In this document: piece after piece, positions 36,486 to 46,345 of the stretch
How the letters are laid out: each line of letters opens with the position of its first letter
How positions within the stretch are numbered: position 1 is the stretch's first letter
The notes under the pieces: model-generated
Seen by the model: the letters and a program-made list of their open reading frames with translations, nothing else
Databases searched by the model: none
Told to the model about the DNA's origin: nothing
Translations under genes and position numbers: made by a program
Assembly: GCF_017355915.2 (NCBI RefSeq)
Contig: NZ_JAFEUV020000002.1
Coordinates: forward strand, 372,001-436,000
From: Telluribacter roseus
GTDB lineage: Bacteria > Bacteroidota > Bacteroidia > Cytophagales > Spirosomataceae
Direction: 5' to 3'
Length of the DNA: 64,000 nt

Positions 36486-36828
36486 AGTTGCGGTATTGTT
36501 TCTCCACCAGATCTCTGAACTGGGGCCAGCGCCTGCGGGCTATGCTCATGGCGCTTCCGTCTGCCAGCTGAGCCAGGCGCTCAGTGATGCAGAGCTTCTC
36601 GAGGTAGGCAATGTTGATAATGCACCCTTTGTGGATCCTCACAAAGCTGCTTGGGAGCATCTCCTCGTAGAATCGTAGCGTACGGGATGTGATATATTGT
36701 TTTCCACCGATGAGTGTAAAGGCGGTATAATTACCTTCTCCCTCCAGACGCACTATGTCCTCAAAGAGAAAAGGTAAGCGGTGATGCTTACCAGGATAGT
36801 TGGAAATAGTGTGTGTATAGGTGTTCAT
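36475..36828 (-). CDS. stand-alone LytTR DNA-binding protein
   Basis: A 117-residue protein consisting only of a LytTR domain: 'DIVRLEGEGNYTAFTL' opens it, and 'SSFVRIHKGCIINIAYLE' is the conserved C-terminal block (key part FVRIHKGCIIN). It lacks the receiver domain of AgrA/LytR-type response regulators, so phosphorylation by a kinase is not expected; it probably binds DNA constitutively or with a small ligand. A perfect -7 box lies 74 bases upstream. No target gene can be named. Confidence 0.9.
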   Translation of the reverse strand: MNTYTHTISNYPGKHHRLPFLFEDIVRLEGEGNYTAFTLIGGKQYITSRTLRFYEEMLPSSFVRIHKGCIINIAYLEKLCITERLAQLADGSAMSIARRRWPQFRDLVEKQYRNSIP

Positions 36829-36902
36829 AAGCGGGTGGGGATAATGCGTGGAAAAGATTAGAGTTTGATCATGGTGCGGTATATATGACGTAAGGCTTGA
36901 TA

Positions 36903-36910
36903 CAAAGGTA
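36903..36910 (-). promoter_or_regulatory. candidate -7 box (TACCTTTG) of the LytTR gene
   Basis: Perfect TAnnTTTG on the minus strand, 74 bases before the LytTR ATG at 36828. Confidence 0.55.
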
Positions 36911-37013
36911 GACGTATACTAGTCGGTGTGTCAATACCGTGTTTACGGTATTTTGAGGAGCAAGTCCCAGATTTATGTACGCTTTTTGGCGGTAGAGGTT
37001 CTGCGTACAAACA

Positions 37014-37048
37014 GAAAGTCGTCACTTTTGGGGGCAGTGACGACTTTC
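37014..37048 (-). terminator. hairpin behind the beta-oxidation operon
   Basis: 13-bp perfect arms GAAAGTCGTCACT / AGTGACGACTTTC (37014-37026 and 37036-37048), 9-base loop, 40 bases past the fadJ-type stop. The U-tract is interrupted (CTGTTTGT). Confidence 0.72.
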
Positions 37049-37088
37049 ATAAGGTTAGTGCTCTAAGTAAATTTCAGGCTGTGGCAGT

Positions 37089-39251
37089 TCAGGATGGCTG
37101 GAGGAACCTCTCGTTACTGCTGGCTGCCTGCCGGAGCTTTTCGGTGGGGCGGAAGCGCTCGCCGTAGGTATCCGCCAGGCGGTCACATTCCTCCACAAAG
37201 GTGCGCGTGCCTATGTAGTCTACGAAAGAAAGGGCTCCTCCGGTATAGGCCGGAAAGCCCCAGGCCAGTATAGATCCCAGGTCGGCATCCAGTCGGGTAC
37301 GTATTACTCCTTCTTCGTAGCAGCGTACGGCTTCGAGGGCCTGACGGTACAGCAGCCGTTTCTTTACTTCATCCAGCGTGGGCTGCTCTGCTGACACCGG
37401 GAAGTACTCTGAAAGGTCGGACCATAGGTACTTGGTACCTCCTTCGGGGTATTCGTAGAATCCGGCCCTGGCTTTCTTGCCCGTACGTCCTAGTTCTACA
37501 AATTTGCGGCTGATCTGGTAGGCGGTGTCATCCTCGGTAAGTACGCCATCCCTGACCGCCTGGCCCGAGATCTTGTAAACCAGGTCCAGGGCTACTTCAT
37601 CCGTAACAGCCAGGGGACCAACCGGCATACCGGCCAGCTTGCCCGCATTCTCAATCAGTATCGGATTGACTCCCTCTTTCAGCAGCTCCATGCCTTCGGA
37701 CGTGTAGGTACTGAAGCAGCGTGAGGTATAGAAGCCCCGCGAATCATTGACCACAATGGGTGTCTTACGGATCTTACGGGTATAGTCAATGGCCACGGTC
37801 AGCGCATAGTCGGACGTCTGCTTGCCCACGATCAGCTCTACCAGCATCATTTTATCTACCGGTGAAAAGAAGTGGATGCCGGTAAAGTGGGCCGGATGGG
37901 CCGAGGCTTCGGCTAGTCCGGTAATAGGCAGGGTGGAGGTATTGGAGCCAAATACGCCTCTTTCGGCCAGCATAGGTTCGGCTTCCCGCGTCACCTGTGC
38001 CTTGAGCTCCCGATTTTCGAATACCGCTTCTATAATTAGTTCACAGCCCTGCAGGTCGTTGTAGTCTGCCGTAGGGGTGATCAGGCTCAGAATGCCTTCG
38101 GCTTTTGCCGGGTCCATTTTGCCCCGGCTGATGGCTTTTTCCAGGAGTTGCCGTGAGTAGGCTTTGCCTTTTTCGGCGGCTTCGGTACTTACATCTTTGA
38201 GTACTACCTCAATACCCGCCATGGCCGACACGTAGGCAATGCCCGCCCCCATCATACCCGCACCCAGGATACCGAGTTTCTTGACCTCCGTTTTATCAAT
38301 ATTCTTAGGACGGCTCGCTCCCTTATTGGCTTCGTTAAGTCCCAGGAACATGGTCCGGATCAGGTTACCCGCCTCTTTGGAAGTAGCCACTTTGACAAAG
38401 TACCGGGCCTCAATCATCAGGGCACGGTCTATATTGACCTGCAGGCCTTCGTACACGCAGGACATGATGGCTTGGGTAGCCGGATAGTTGCCTTTGGACT
38501 TATCCATCATCATGGCGGTACCTACCATGAAGGTCTGCATCCCTACCGGGCTCTGTACATTGCCACCGGGTACTTTATAGTTGTCTTTGCCTACTATGCG
38601 TCCGGTTTTCTTATCCACCTGGTCCCACGGCTTTACCGGCTGTGGATTCGCAGCTATCCATTCGTGGGCTTTCTCTAACATTTCGTCGCTGGTAGCCGCG
38701 ATGGCGTCTACCAGCCCCATACCTACGGCCTCCTGGGGAGTTACGTCTTTGCCTTCGAGCATGAGGGGCAGGGCAGCCTGCATCCCGATCATGCGGGGAA
38801 GGCGCTGGGTACCCCCTCCGCCGGGCAGCAGCCCCAGCTTTACTTCGGGTAGCCCGATCTTGGTTTTGGGGTTGTTGAGAGCGATGCGGTAGTGGCAGGC
38901 CAGGCAGGCCTCGTAGCCTCCACCCAGGGCTGTACCGTTGATAGCCGCAACTATGGGTTTGCCGCAGGTTTCCATCCGGCGGTAGAGGCGGTTGAGGCCG
39001 GCCGAGACTTCCAGCATCTCTTTGGGATCCTTATCCTGATTACGCAGGATCATTTTCAGATCGGCCCCGGCGATAAATTCGGGTTTGGAGGAAGTAACAA
39101 TGATACCCTTTACTTCGGTGTCGTCGTACGCTTTTTGGAGAGCCGCCTCAAACTCCGGAATGGACTCGTCGTTCAGTACATTCATGGGGGAGGAGGTCAT
39201 ATTCCAGGAGATGATTGCTACACCTCGGTCTATAGCATAATCAATTGCCAT
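37089..39251 (-). CDS. bifunctional enoyl-CoA hydratase / 3-hydroxyacyl-CoA dehydrogenase (FadJ/FadB type)
   Basis: A 720-residue beta-oxidation enzyme. The N-terminal crotonase domain shows '[11 protein letters not shown]', '[19 protein letters not shown]' (key part [15 protein letters not shown]) and '[20 protein letters not shown]', which contains the catalytic Glu pair. The hydroxyacyl-CoA dehydrogenase part starts with the NAD motif '[15 protein letters not shown]' near residue 330 and has the catalytic His in '[12 protein letters not shown]'. The length matches FadJ. It is read after the thiolase gene (28 bp gap), so both act in fatty-acid beta-oxidation. Confidence 0.94.
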   Translation of the reverse strand: MAIDYAIDRGVAIISWNMTSSPMNVLNDESIPEFEAALQKAYDDTEVKGIIVTSSKPEFIAGADLKMILRNQDKDPKEMLEVSAGLNRLYRRMETCGKPIVAAINGTALGGGYEACLACHYRIALNNPKTKIGLPEVKLGLLPGGGGTQRLPRMIGMQAALPLMLEGKDVTPQEAVGMGLVDAIAATSDEMLEKAHEWIAANPQPVKPWDQVDKKTGRIVGKDNYKVPGGNVQSPVGMQTFMVGTAMMMDKSKGNYPATQAIMSCVYEGLQVNIDRALMIEARYFVKVATSKEAGNLIRTMFLGLNEANKGASRPKNIDKTEVKKLGILGAGMMGAGIAYVSAMAGIEVVLKDVSTEAAEKGKAYSRQLLEKAISRGKMDPAKAEGILSLITPTADYNDLQGCELIIEAVFENRELKAQVTREAEPMLAERGVFGSNTSTLPITGLAEASAHPAHFTGIHFFSPVDKMMLVELIVGKQTSDYALTVAIDYTRKIRKTPIVVNDSRGFYTSRCFSTYTSEGMELLKEGVNPILIENAGKLAGMPVGPLAVTDEVALDLVYKISGQAVRDGVLTEDDTAYQISRKFVELGRTGKKARAGFYEYPEGGTKYLWSDLSEYFPVSAEQPTLDEVKKRLLYRQALEAVRCYEEGVIRTRLDADLGSILAWGFPAYTGGALSFVDYIGTRTFVEECDRLADTYGERFRPTEKLRQAASSNERFLQPS

Positions 39252-39278
39252 GGTTTGTATTTTTTGAAGCTGAAAGGA

Positions 39279-40487
39279 TTAGTTTACCCGTTCAAAGATG
39301 GTAGCGATACCCATACCGCCTCCGATGCACAGTGAGGCCAGGCCGACGGCTTTGTCGGTACGTTCCATTTCGTCAAGCAGGGTAGCTGATATAATGGCCC
39401 CCGTAGCGCCCAGCGGGTGCCCCAGTGCGATGGCTCCGCCGTTGGGATTGATCTTGCCGTGGTCTATGCCGAGCTGCTCCATGAAGTACATGGGTATGGC
39501 CGCAAAGGCTTCGTTGACTTCAAACACCTCAATGTCGCTGATGGACATACCCGCCCGCTTAAGTACCTTGCGGGTAGCGGGTACCGGACCGGTGAGCATA
39601 ATGGTGGGCTCGGAGCCTACTACGGCAAAGGCCCTGATACGTGCCCGGGGCTTCAGGCCCAGTTGCTCACCAATCTCCCGGCTGCCGATAAGCATACCGG
39701 CCGCGCCGTCGACAATCTGGGACGAGTTGCCGGCATGGTGTACGTGGTTGATATGGTTCATGTCGGGGTACTTCATGAGCGCCAGCGCATCGAGCCCCAT
39801 TTGCCCCTGCGCTTCAAAGGCCGGCTTCAGTTTTGCCAGCGACTCTACGGTAGTATCCGGGCGTACGCCCTCGTCATGGTCGAGTAGTGTAATGCCCAGG
39901 TCGTCCTTCAGGGGGATCATCGTGCGGGCAAAGCGGCTGGCTTTTTGGGCTTCCGTTGCCCGGCGGTACGACTCGGCGGCGTAGGTATCTACATCCGTTC
40001 GGGAGTAGCCGCAGCGGGTGGCGATAATGTCAGCCGATATACCTTGGGGGACAATCCTGTTACGGGCTATGATCTGGGGATTTATAAAAATGGCTCCTCC
40101 GTCGGCCCCCATAGGTACCCGTGACATAGACTCTACCCCGCCGGCAATGATCAGGTCCGTCTGCCCGGACATGATATAGGCGGCGGCCATGTTGATGGCC
40201 TCCAGCCCCGAGGAGCAGAAGCGGTTGATCTGTACTCCGGCTACGGTACCGGCGTAATCGGCTTCGATGGCGGCGGTGCGGGCTATGTCAGCGCCCTGCT
40301 CTCCGATGGGAGTTACGCAGCCCATGATGATGTCATCGACGTAACTGGTATCGAGCTGGTTGCGGTCCCGGATCTCCTTAAGTACGGTAGTAAGTAGCTG
40401 TACGGGCTGCACGTCGTGCAGCGAGCCGTCGGATTTGCCCCGGCCCCGGGGCGTACGGACGGCATCGTAGATATAGGCTTCGGCCAT
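39279..40487 (-). CDS. acetyl-CoA acyltransferase (thiolase)
   Basis: A 402-residue thiolase from the ATG at 40487, giving 'MAEAYIYDAVRTPRGRG'; an upstream extension lacks family support. It cleaves 3-ketoacyl-CoA to acetyl-CoA and a shortened acyl-CoA. Catalytic residues are visible: Cys in 'INRFCSSGLEAINMA', His in 'GGAIALGHPLGATGA' and Cys in 'LASLCIGGGMG'. It is the first gene of the operon with the FadJ-type enzyme and has a -7 box 63 bases upstream. Confidence 0.95.
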   Translation of the reverse strand: MAEAYIYDAVRTPRGRGKSDGSLHDVQPVQLLTTVLKEIRDRNQLDTSYVDDIIMGCVTPIGEQGADIARTAAIEADYAGTVAGVQINRFCSSGLEAINMAAAYIMSGQTDLIIAGGVESMSRVPMGADGGAIFINPQIIARNRIVPQGISADIIATRCGYSRTDVDTYAAESYRRATEAQKASRFARTMIPLKDDLGITLLDHDEGVRPDTTVESLAKLKPAFEAQGQMGLDALALMKYPDMNHINHVHHAGNSSQIVDGAAGMLIGSREIGEQLGLKPRARIRAFAVVGSEPTIMLTGPVPATRKVLKRAGMSISDIEVFEVNEAFAAIPMYFMEQLGIDHGKINPNGGAIALGHPLGATGAIISATLLDEMERTDKAVGLASLCIGGGMGIATIFERVN

Positions 40488-40550
40488 ATTCCTGAAAGGG
40501 TATGTAGGATTATGAATAGTTTCTCTGTCAGTATGCAAGCATACTATTTA

Positions 40551-40558
40551 CAAAAATA
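40551..40558 (-). promoter_or_regulatory. candidate -7 box (TATTTTTG) of the thiolase-fadJ operon
   Basis: Perfect TAnnTTTG on the minus strand, 63 bases before the thiolase ATG at 40487. Confidence 0.58.
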
Positions 40559-40627
40559 ACTTTTCCTCATAAAGTCGCAACAGCTTTTGCGTATAAGGAA
40601 AAGGTAATGGGTTGTAAGACCTAGCGG

Positions 40628-42577
40628 TTAAATAGGATCCGTAAGCTTTTGCTCCACCTGATCCAGCTTTTCGAATTCGGAGTTGTTGCTGATGTATTCA
40701 GGAATAACCGATTTGAGCAGGCTGACCATTCCTTCACGGTCGGCTCGTTTGAGAGCATCGCGAAGATCTGTAAACGTTTCGTTGACCTCCTGAAAAGAAA
40801 CCGGGGGCATACGTGCAATGAGTATCTTGGGGTGATGGGTGGGCAGGTTTTGCTCACTTTGGCACAGGAGCTCTTCGTATAGCTTCTCACCGGGCCGCAG
40901 GCCGGTGTACTTGATCCTGATATCCTTGTCAACTTCCAGGCCCGACAGCTTGATCATGCGCCGGGCCAGGTCCTGGATACGTACAGGCTCGCCCATATCG
41001 AATACAAACACTTCGCCGCGTATGCCCATGGTACCGGCTTCCAGTACCAGCTGGCAGGCTTCGGGGATGGTCATGAAGTAGCGGATTACATCCGGATGCG
41101 TAACGGTAATGGGACCTCCGGCCTGAATCTGCTTTTTGAACAAGGGTACTACCGAGCCGTTGGAGCCCAGTACATTACCGAAGCGGGTGATGACAAAGCG
41201 GGTACCGTCCTTGAAACGCTCGTTCAGGCTCTGCAGGTACATCTCGGCCAGACGCTTGGTAGCCCCCATGACATTGGTAGGATTGACGGCCTTGTCGGTA
41301 GATACAAACACAAACTTTTCTACATCGTAGGTAGCCGACAGGTCCGCGATCAGCTTGGTACCCAGCGCGTTGGTCTTTACCGCTTCATATGGGAACCGCT
41401 CCATCAGGGGCACGTGCTTATAGGCAGCGGCGTGGAATACCACCTGCGGACGGTGCAACTCAAACATGCGCTGCATGCGTACCTCATCGGTAATATCGGC
41501 AATGATAGTGATAAGCTCCGTAACAGCAGGACAGGCCTGATTGATTTCAAATTCCAGATCATACAACCCCGACTCAGACTGGTCCATCAGGAGCAACCGG
41601 GCCGGGCAGTAGTGCAGGATCTGACGGGTGAGTTCGCTGCCGATGGAGCCGGCCGCTCCGGTGATCAGGATACTTTTACCGGCAATCTGATCCTGAATAT
41701 TCTCATTGTCCAGCCGGATCGGCTCCCGTTCCAGCAGGTCTTCGATACGGATTTTGCGGATTTGCCCGCTACTCAGGGTACCATTGAGCCATTCATCTAC
41801 CGACGGCACTACCTTTACTACAATGTCCCGCTGCAGAAAGTACTCCATGATGGCTTTGCGGCGGGAAGGGGCAATGCGCTGGATCGCCATCACTACTTCT
41901 ACATCGTTGTGCAGCCCCGACAGAAACTGCTCGCAGGCCGTCTTCAGATCATAGACGCGAACGCCCTCCACTGACATATTGCTCAGTGTAGGGTTATCGT
42001 CAATAAAGCCCAGGAGGTTGTAGACTTTCTCCGTTTCGCGCAGGAGGGCGTCTTTAGTCAGTAGTCCGAGCATACCAGCTCCGTAGATCATAACATCCTG
42101 AGTGGTCTTCTGACGATGCTTGCTGACAATATCCGTATACATGGACTTGACAAAGAAACGGCTGGCGATCATCAGGAAGAGGCAGATGAAGTACTCGATC
42201 AGGAGTACCGAAACGGGTATGTAAAGTAGATGGATGCCCGAGAAAAAGGCCGCCGTCGTAGAAAATGAAGTAGTGATAAGGCTACTGGCCGTCACCGTCC
42301 TGAATATCAGGTTCATGTCTTCCAGGCTTGTGTGCCTGACTATACCGTGGTAGGACCGGAAGGTGGTAAAACAAACGTAGCGGACAAAAAGGAGAATAAG
42401 CAGGTAGTACTGGTATACGGGCCAATCGATATCAGCAATATCAAAGTTGAAACGAAGTATACAGGCCGTAATAAAGGAAAAGGCGACTATGGCCAGATCA
42501 ATAGCCAATATCAGTCGACGTGATACAAACCGATGGTGGTAACTATCCAGTACACGCTTGAAAAACTTCTCTACCAT
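40628..42577 (-). CDS. CapD/FlaA1-like nucleotide-sugar dehydratase/epimerase, membrane anchored
   Basis: A 649-residue polysaccharide biosynthesis protein of the WbpM/CapD type, which makes 4-keto-6-deoxy (often UDP-GlcNAc-derived) sugars for surface polysaccharides. Four hydrophobic helices occupy the first ~130 residues. A first Rossmann-like domain ('MIYGAGMLGLL') follows. The catalytic SDR domain starts at 'ILITGAAGSIGSELTRQI' near residue 300. Its active site reads 'FVSTDKAVNPTNVMGATKRLAEM', where the usual Tyr of YxxxK is Met, as in this subfamily (key part MGATK). It is a lone gene; no polysaccharide cluster is seen here. Confidence 0.92.
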   Translation of the reverse strand: MVEKFFKRVLDSYHHRFVSRRLILAIDLAIVAFSFITACILRFNFDIADIDWPVYQYYLLILLFVRYVCFTTFRSYHGIVRHTSLEDMNLIFRTVTASSLITTSFSTTAAFFSGIHLLYIPVSVLLIEYFICLFLMIASRFFVKSMYTDIVSKHRQKTTQDVMIYGAGMLGLLTKDALLRETEKVYNLLGFIDDNPTLSNMSVEGVRVYDLKTACEQFLSGLHNDVEVVMAIQRIAPSRRKAIMEYFLQRDIVVKVVPSVDEWLNGTLSSGQIRKIRIEDLLEREPIRLDNENIQDQIAGKSILITGAAGSIGSELTRQILHYCPARLLLMDQSESGLYDLEFEINQACPAVTELITIIADITDEVRMQRMFELHRPQVVFHAAAYKHVPLMERFPYEAVKTNALGTKLIADLSATYDVEKFVFVSTDKAVNPTNVMGATKRLAEMYLQSLNERFKDGTRFVITRFGNVLGSNGSVVPLFKKQIQAGGPITVTHPDVIRYFMTIPEACQLVLEAGTMGIRGEVFVFDMGEPVRIQDLARRMIKLSGLEVDKDIRIKYTGLRPGEKLYEELLCQSEQNLPTHHPKILIARMPPVSFQEVNETFTDLRDALKRADREGMVSLLKSVIPEYISNNSEFEKLDQVEQKLTDPI

Positions 42578-42702
42578 AGGATCAATAAAAAGAACTATTG
42601 AATGCCTTCATGATCTTTTTATCACAGACTAGCAGGAGAGGGAGGTTCTGAAATTTCGGGCTTGAATGTATACTACCCGTTTGAACCCAGAAAAGTTATA
42701 GA

Positions 42703-43140
42703 TTACTGCTCCGGTTGCTCATTTATTTTCTGAATGAGCCACTCGGGCAGGGGCGCTTTTCGCAACGTAGCGTAGTCATAACTTACAACTCCTGAGTATC
42801 CTTCTGCCACGATCCTCTGCTTCTGGTGGCTTATCATCAGGTGTTGTAACTCAAATCCGTATTCGTGTATACTACCGTGTGCCACCCTCGTAGCTACCCT
42901 GATTGTATCCGGAAATGTAACGGGAGCTTTATACCAGCAACGTACTTCGGATAGTATAGGACCAATGCTGGAATCAAAACCCATAAAGTCCCATTCACTG
43001 AAAAGTGCAACCCGGCCACTCTCCATATACCGGATATAGACTACGTTGTTGAGGTGCTGGGCCGCGTCCATTTCACCCCAGGCTACCGTGATATCAATAA
43101 CTGAGGAGTACCCCTTATGTAGCTCAGACAGCGTATCCAT
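42703..43140 (-). CDS. acyl-CoA thioesterase (4HBT hot-dog fold)
   Basis: A 145-residue hot-dog thioesterase. The 4HBT signature 'VAWGEMDAAQHLNNVVYIRYME' (key part MDAAQHLNN) carries the Asp used to hydrolyse acyl-CoA or 4-hydroxybenzoyl-CoA thioesters. Length is standard. It follows the SDR epimerase gene by 9 bp on the same strand, so both are in one transcript. The acyl specificity is unknown. Confidence 0.87.
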   Translation of the reverse strand: MDTLSELHKGYSSVIDITVAWGEMDAAQHLNNVVYIRYMESGRVALFSEWDFMGFDSSIGPILSEVRCWYKAPVTFPDTIRVATRVAHGSIHEYGFELQHLMISHQKQRIVAEGYSGVVSYDYATLRKAPLPEWLIQKINEQPEQ

Positions 43141-43149
43141 ATTTTGATC

Positions 43150-44073
43150 TCAAGTATGCGACTTCTTGTGTAGCAGGTTGATCAGGGCATCCTCCGGATT
43201 GGTGAATATGTACCTGAAGTCTGTTTGACTAATGCGCTGATTCTCTACATAGCTGCTGCCCAGTACTACGGCGGCCATTTCACCAAATACCAGCTTCAGG
43301 GCAAACGCCGGAACGGCCGGAGCCCACTGCGGCTTGTTCATTATTTCGCAGATCAGCTGGGTGAGCTGCCGGTTGGTAACGGGCGCGGGAGCTACTCCGT
43401 TATACACGCCTTCCCAGTCGCTGTTCTCCATGGCTTCAATGAACATACGGCATATATCATCTATATGTATCCATGACATCCACTGCTCACCCGACCCCAG
43501 CGGCGCCCCGAAGCCCCAGCGGGCAGGCGCGGCAATCTGTGGTAGCGCTCCTCCTTGATTACTTAGTACTACGCCTGTACGTATCTTGACCGTACGCACC
43601 CCCAGGTCTCTGACGGCATCGGCGGCGGCTTCCCACTGTACCGTCACTTCGGCCATAAAATCCTGACCGGCTGGTGAGGCCTCGGTCTGATGGGCATTAC
43701 CCGTATCGGCGCCATAGTAGCCGATGGCTGAGGAAGGAACAAACGCTTTGGGCTTTACACCCAGCTGCGCCATGTGCCGGGCCAGTAGCCGGATGCTGTC
43801 AGTACGGCTGCTGATTATGACCTTCTTGCGGCTTTCGGTCCAGCGCTGGTCGGCTATGCCGGCTCCGGCCAGGTGGATAAGGTAGTCCATCCGGAGCAGT
43901 GCTTCCTTGTCTACCTCCCCCTTCTGGATGTCCCATTGGTACACTTTCACGTTCGGATAGGTGGCCGCCCCCCGGCTGAGGTAAGCAACCTTATATCCCC
44001 GTTCCAGTAGTAAGTCAGTGAGACGGCGGCCAATCAGGCCCGTGCCGCCGGTAATAAGTACAGTTTCTGCCAT
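43150..44073 (-). CDS. TIGR01777-type SDR epimerase (YfcH-like)
   Basis: A 307-residue short-chain dehydrogenase-like protein. The nucleotide-binding motif 'VLITGGTGLIGRRLTDLL' starts the protein. 'LIHLAGAGIADQRWTESRKK' and 'PSSAIGYYGADTG' (YxxxG region) are characteristic of the TIGR01777 family, as is the C-terminal extension ending near 'ALINLLHKKSHT'. Homologues are linked to cell division or lipid metabolism in some bacteria, but the substrate is undefined. It is the upstream gene of a pair with the thioesterase. Confidence 0.9.
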   Translation of the reverse strand: MAETVLITGGTGLIGRRLTDLLLERGYKVAYLSRGAATYPNVKVYQWDIQKGEVDKEALLRMDYLIHLAGAGIADQRWTESRKKVIISSRTDSIRLLARHMAQLGVKPKAFVPSSAIGYYGADTGNAHQTEASPAGQDFMAEVTVQWEAAADAVRDLGVRTVKIRTGVVLSNQGGALPQIAAPARWGFGAPLGSGEQWMSWIHIDDICRMFIEAMENSDWEGVYNGVAPAPVTNRQLTQLICEIMNKPQWAPAVPAFALKLVFGEMAAVVLGSSYVENQRISQTDFRYIFTNPEDALINLLHKKSHT

Positions 44074-44238
44074 GTAAGGTATTGATACAAACAGATAATA
44101 AACGGCATTTTAATCTAAAGGTTATGATTGCTTTTTTCATAGTCCGGCGCCCTGGCTGAGCAGCCCTGAGCGGTCACGCGTAAGTACTTTGCCAGTAGGT
44201 GTTTTAGAAATAAGTGCGGATTAGTAAGTATATTATAG

Positions 44239-44246
44239 TATCTTTA
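44239..44246 (+). promoter_or_regulatory. candidate -7 box (TATCTTTA) of the rsbQ-like/PAS kinase operon
   Basis: One mismatch to TAnnTTTG, 40 bases before the ATG at 44287 in an AT-rich leader. Confidence 0.42.
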
Positions 44247-44286
44247 ACTTCTATTCTTATTGTATACATCTAATCTGCTTTTTTCT

Positions 44287-45093
44287 ATGGCACCCGACAT
44301 CCTTCGTCGCAACAATGTAAAAGTGTCTGGAAAGGGGGAACAGCCGATTATGTTCGCCCACGGCTTTGGTTGTGATCAGCACATGTGGCGCTTTATTACG
44401 CCTGCCTTTGAGCAGGACTACAAATTAATCTTGTTTGACTTCGTGGGCAACGGTAAATCCGATATCAATGCCTATAATCCCGAAAGATACGCCACCCTCC
44501 ATGGCTATGCACAGGACGTCCTAGATATATGTGAGGCGCTGGACCTGCGGGATACTATCTTTGTAGGGCATTCGGTAAGCAGCATGACCGGTATGCTGGC
44601 TGCAGTATCTGAGCCCAGGTACTTTTCACGTATTGTCATGGTAGGGCCCTCGCCCTGCTATATCAACGATGAAGAGTACGTAGGTGGCTTTGAGAGACAG
44701 GACATTGAGGGGCTACTGGAAACCATGGAGAAAAACTACATTGGCTGGTCCAACTTCCTGGCACCCCAGATCATGGGTCATCCCGACCGGCCCGAGCTGG
44801 GTCAGGAGCTGACCGATAGCTTCTGCTCGACGGATCCCGTTATCGCACGTCAGTTTGCCGAAGCTACCTTCTTCTCGGATTATCGTAGTGATCTGTCCAA
44901 GCTGAAGCTGCCTTCGCTCATTATGCAATGCTCCGAAGATATCATAGCCCCGTTGGAAGTAGGCGAATACCTGCACCAGCAGCTTCCCAATAGTACGCTT
45001 AAAGTGATGAAAGCCACGGGTCACTGCCCCCACGTAAGTGCCCCCGACGAAACAATTGATATCATTAAAGAGTACTTGTCCCGTACGTGTTAA
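44287..45093 (+). CDS. RsbQ-like alpha/beta hydrolase
   Basis: A 268-residue alpha/beta hydrolase of the RsbQ/KAI2/D14 branch, from the ATG at 44287. Family features: '[17 protein letters not shown]', '[11 protein letters not shown]', the nucleophile elbow '[13 protein letters not shown]', the acid in '[13 protein letters not shown]' and the catalytic His in '[14 protein letters not shown]'. In Bacillus, RsbQ works with the PAS-domain phosphatase RsbP in energy-stress sensing and is thought to supply a small hydrophobic ligand. Here the very next gene encodes a PAS histidine kinase and overlaps or closely follows this one, so the same hydrolase-to-PAS partnership is likely. Confidence 0.86.
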   Translation: MAPDILRRNNVKVSGKGEQPIMFAHGFGCDQHMWRFITPAFEQDYKLILFDFVGNGKSDINAYNPERYATLHGYAQDVLDICEALDLRDTIFVGHSVSSMTGMLAAVSEPRYFSRIVMVGPSPCYINDEEYVGGFERQDIEGLLETMEKNYIGWSNFLAPQIMGHPDRPELGQELTDSFCSTDPVIARQFAEATFFSDYRSDLSKLKLPSLIMQCSEDIIAPLEVGEYLHQQLPNSTLKVMKATGHCPHVSAPDETIDIIKEYLSRTC

Positions 45094-45116
45094 CTTCACA
45101 AGGACATAAGCAGCAG

Positions 45117-46322
45117 ATGGATAGTTTACTGGATCAGGCACCGGGCGGTATTTTTTCTTTCACCGATGATAACCTCCTTCAGGATGTAAACGAAGCCTTC
45201 TGTGATATGCTGGGTTACAGCAGGGAAGAACTGCACGCCCATACCATTGAGAAAGTACTCTCTCTCTCCGCCCGCATCTTTTACCAGACGCATTTCTTCC
45301 TGATGCTGAAAATGCACGGCAAGACCGAGGAAATATTTCTTAACCTGAAAACCAAGTCGGGGGCTCAGGTACCCGTACTGCTAAACGCCCGGCGTATAGA
45401 GCAAAACGGTACACCCCTCAACGTGTGTGTATGCATATGTGTACCTAACCGCGGAAAGTACGAGGCTGAGATTCTGGAAGCCAAGCGGCTGGCCGAAAAA
45501 GCGCTGAATGAGAATACAGAGCTGGCTAAGGCCAAAGCGGAGCTTCAGAAGCAGACCGAAGAGCTGGACAAAATAGTACAGGAGCTGCAGGCCCGCAACG
45601 ACGAGCTCATGCAGTTTAGCCACATTATCTCGCACGACCTTCAGGAGCCGTTACGCAAGATGATGGTTTTTGCGGAGGTACTCAACAACGAGCACAGTGC
45701 TTCTGATTCACCTCGCATAACTGTAGCCGCCGAACGTATTACCCAGGTAGCGAGCTCTATGAAAGAGGTACTGTATAGCCTGCAGCAGTACGTATGGCTC
45801 AATGAGTCTGCCAATATCCGGAAACGGGTAAATCTGGAAAGGCTGATCCAGGTGGCTTACTACAAAGCAGGCGGCATACTGGAAGACAACGCTTTTGAGT
45901 GCACCTTTGAATTAGATGGGTTGCCTGTTATCCACGGTGATCCGGGGCAGCTTGAGATGCTGTTTGACCATCTATTTGACAATGCGGTGAAGTTCCGGTC
46001 GGAAGATCGGCCTCTGCACGTAACCGTGGCGGGAAGTGTAGTCAGCCGCAACCGCTTCAAAACCGTTCAGGGCAAGTACAAGTACATTGATTTTGTCAGA
46101 GTACAGTTTACTGATAATGGCATTGGTTTCGAGAAAGATTTTGAGACGTATGTATTTCAGCTCTTCAAAAAGCTGGATGCGCACACAAGCGGACTAGGGA
46201 TCGGGCTGTCTCTCTGTAAGAAAATCGTTCAGAACCACCATGGGTCTATCACGGCTTCATCCGAACCCGGGCTGGGTACTACCTTCACGATCATGCTCCC
46301 TGTACTTCCGGCCGAAGAGTAG
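45117..46322 (+). CDS. PAS domain sensor histidine kinase, partner of the RsbQ-like hydrolase
   Basis: A 401-residue cytoplasmic kinase. An N-terminal PAS domain ('GGIFSFTDDNLLQDVNEAF', 'IFYQTHFFLMLKMHGKTEE' of the RsbP-related sort) spans residues ~1-120. A coiled coil (~120-170, 'ELQKQTEELDKIVQELQ') links it to a histidine kinase core: H-box 'FSHIISHDLQEPLRKM', N-box 'LFDHLFDNAVKFR', G-boxes 'FTDNGIGF' and 'GLGIGLSLCKKI'. No receiver or output gene follows. The ATG at 45117 starts exactly at the PAS domain; a GTG at 45087, overlapping the hydrolase stop, would add ten residues and cannot be excluded. Confidence 0.9.
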   Translation: MDSLLDQAPGGIFSFTDDNLLQDVNEAFCDMLGYSREELHAHTIEKVLSLSARIFYQTHFFLMLKMHGKTEEIFLNLKTKSGAQVPVLLNARRIEQNGTPLNVCVCICVPNRGKYEAEILEAKRLAEKALNENTELAKAKAELQKQTEELDKIVQELQARNDELMQFSHIISHDLQEPLRKMMVFAEVLNNEHSASDSPRITVAAERITQVASSMKEVLYSLQQYVWLNESANIRKRVNLERLIQVAYYKAGGILEDNAFECTFELDGLPVIHGDPGQLEMLFDHLFDNAVKFRSEDRPLHVTVAGSVVSRNRFKTVQGKYKYIDFVRVQFTDNGIGFEKDFETYVFQLFKKLDAHTSGLGIGLSLCKKIVQNHHGSITASSEPGLGTTFTIMLPVLPAEE

Positions 46323-46345
46323 CCCCTGACGGTTACTACTTTAAT

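Noticed and set aside
39298-39984. 228-codon plus-strand frame opposite the thiolase gene
   Set aside because: Serine/proline-rich reading typical of antisense frames in codon-biased genes; the thiolase on the other strand has all catalytic motifs.
41096-41974. 292-codon plus-strand frame opposite the CapD-like gene
   Set aside because: Lies wholly within a well-supported gene on the other strand, has no recognisable motif or signal, and reads as low-complexity shadow sequence.
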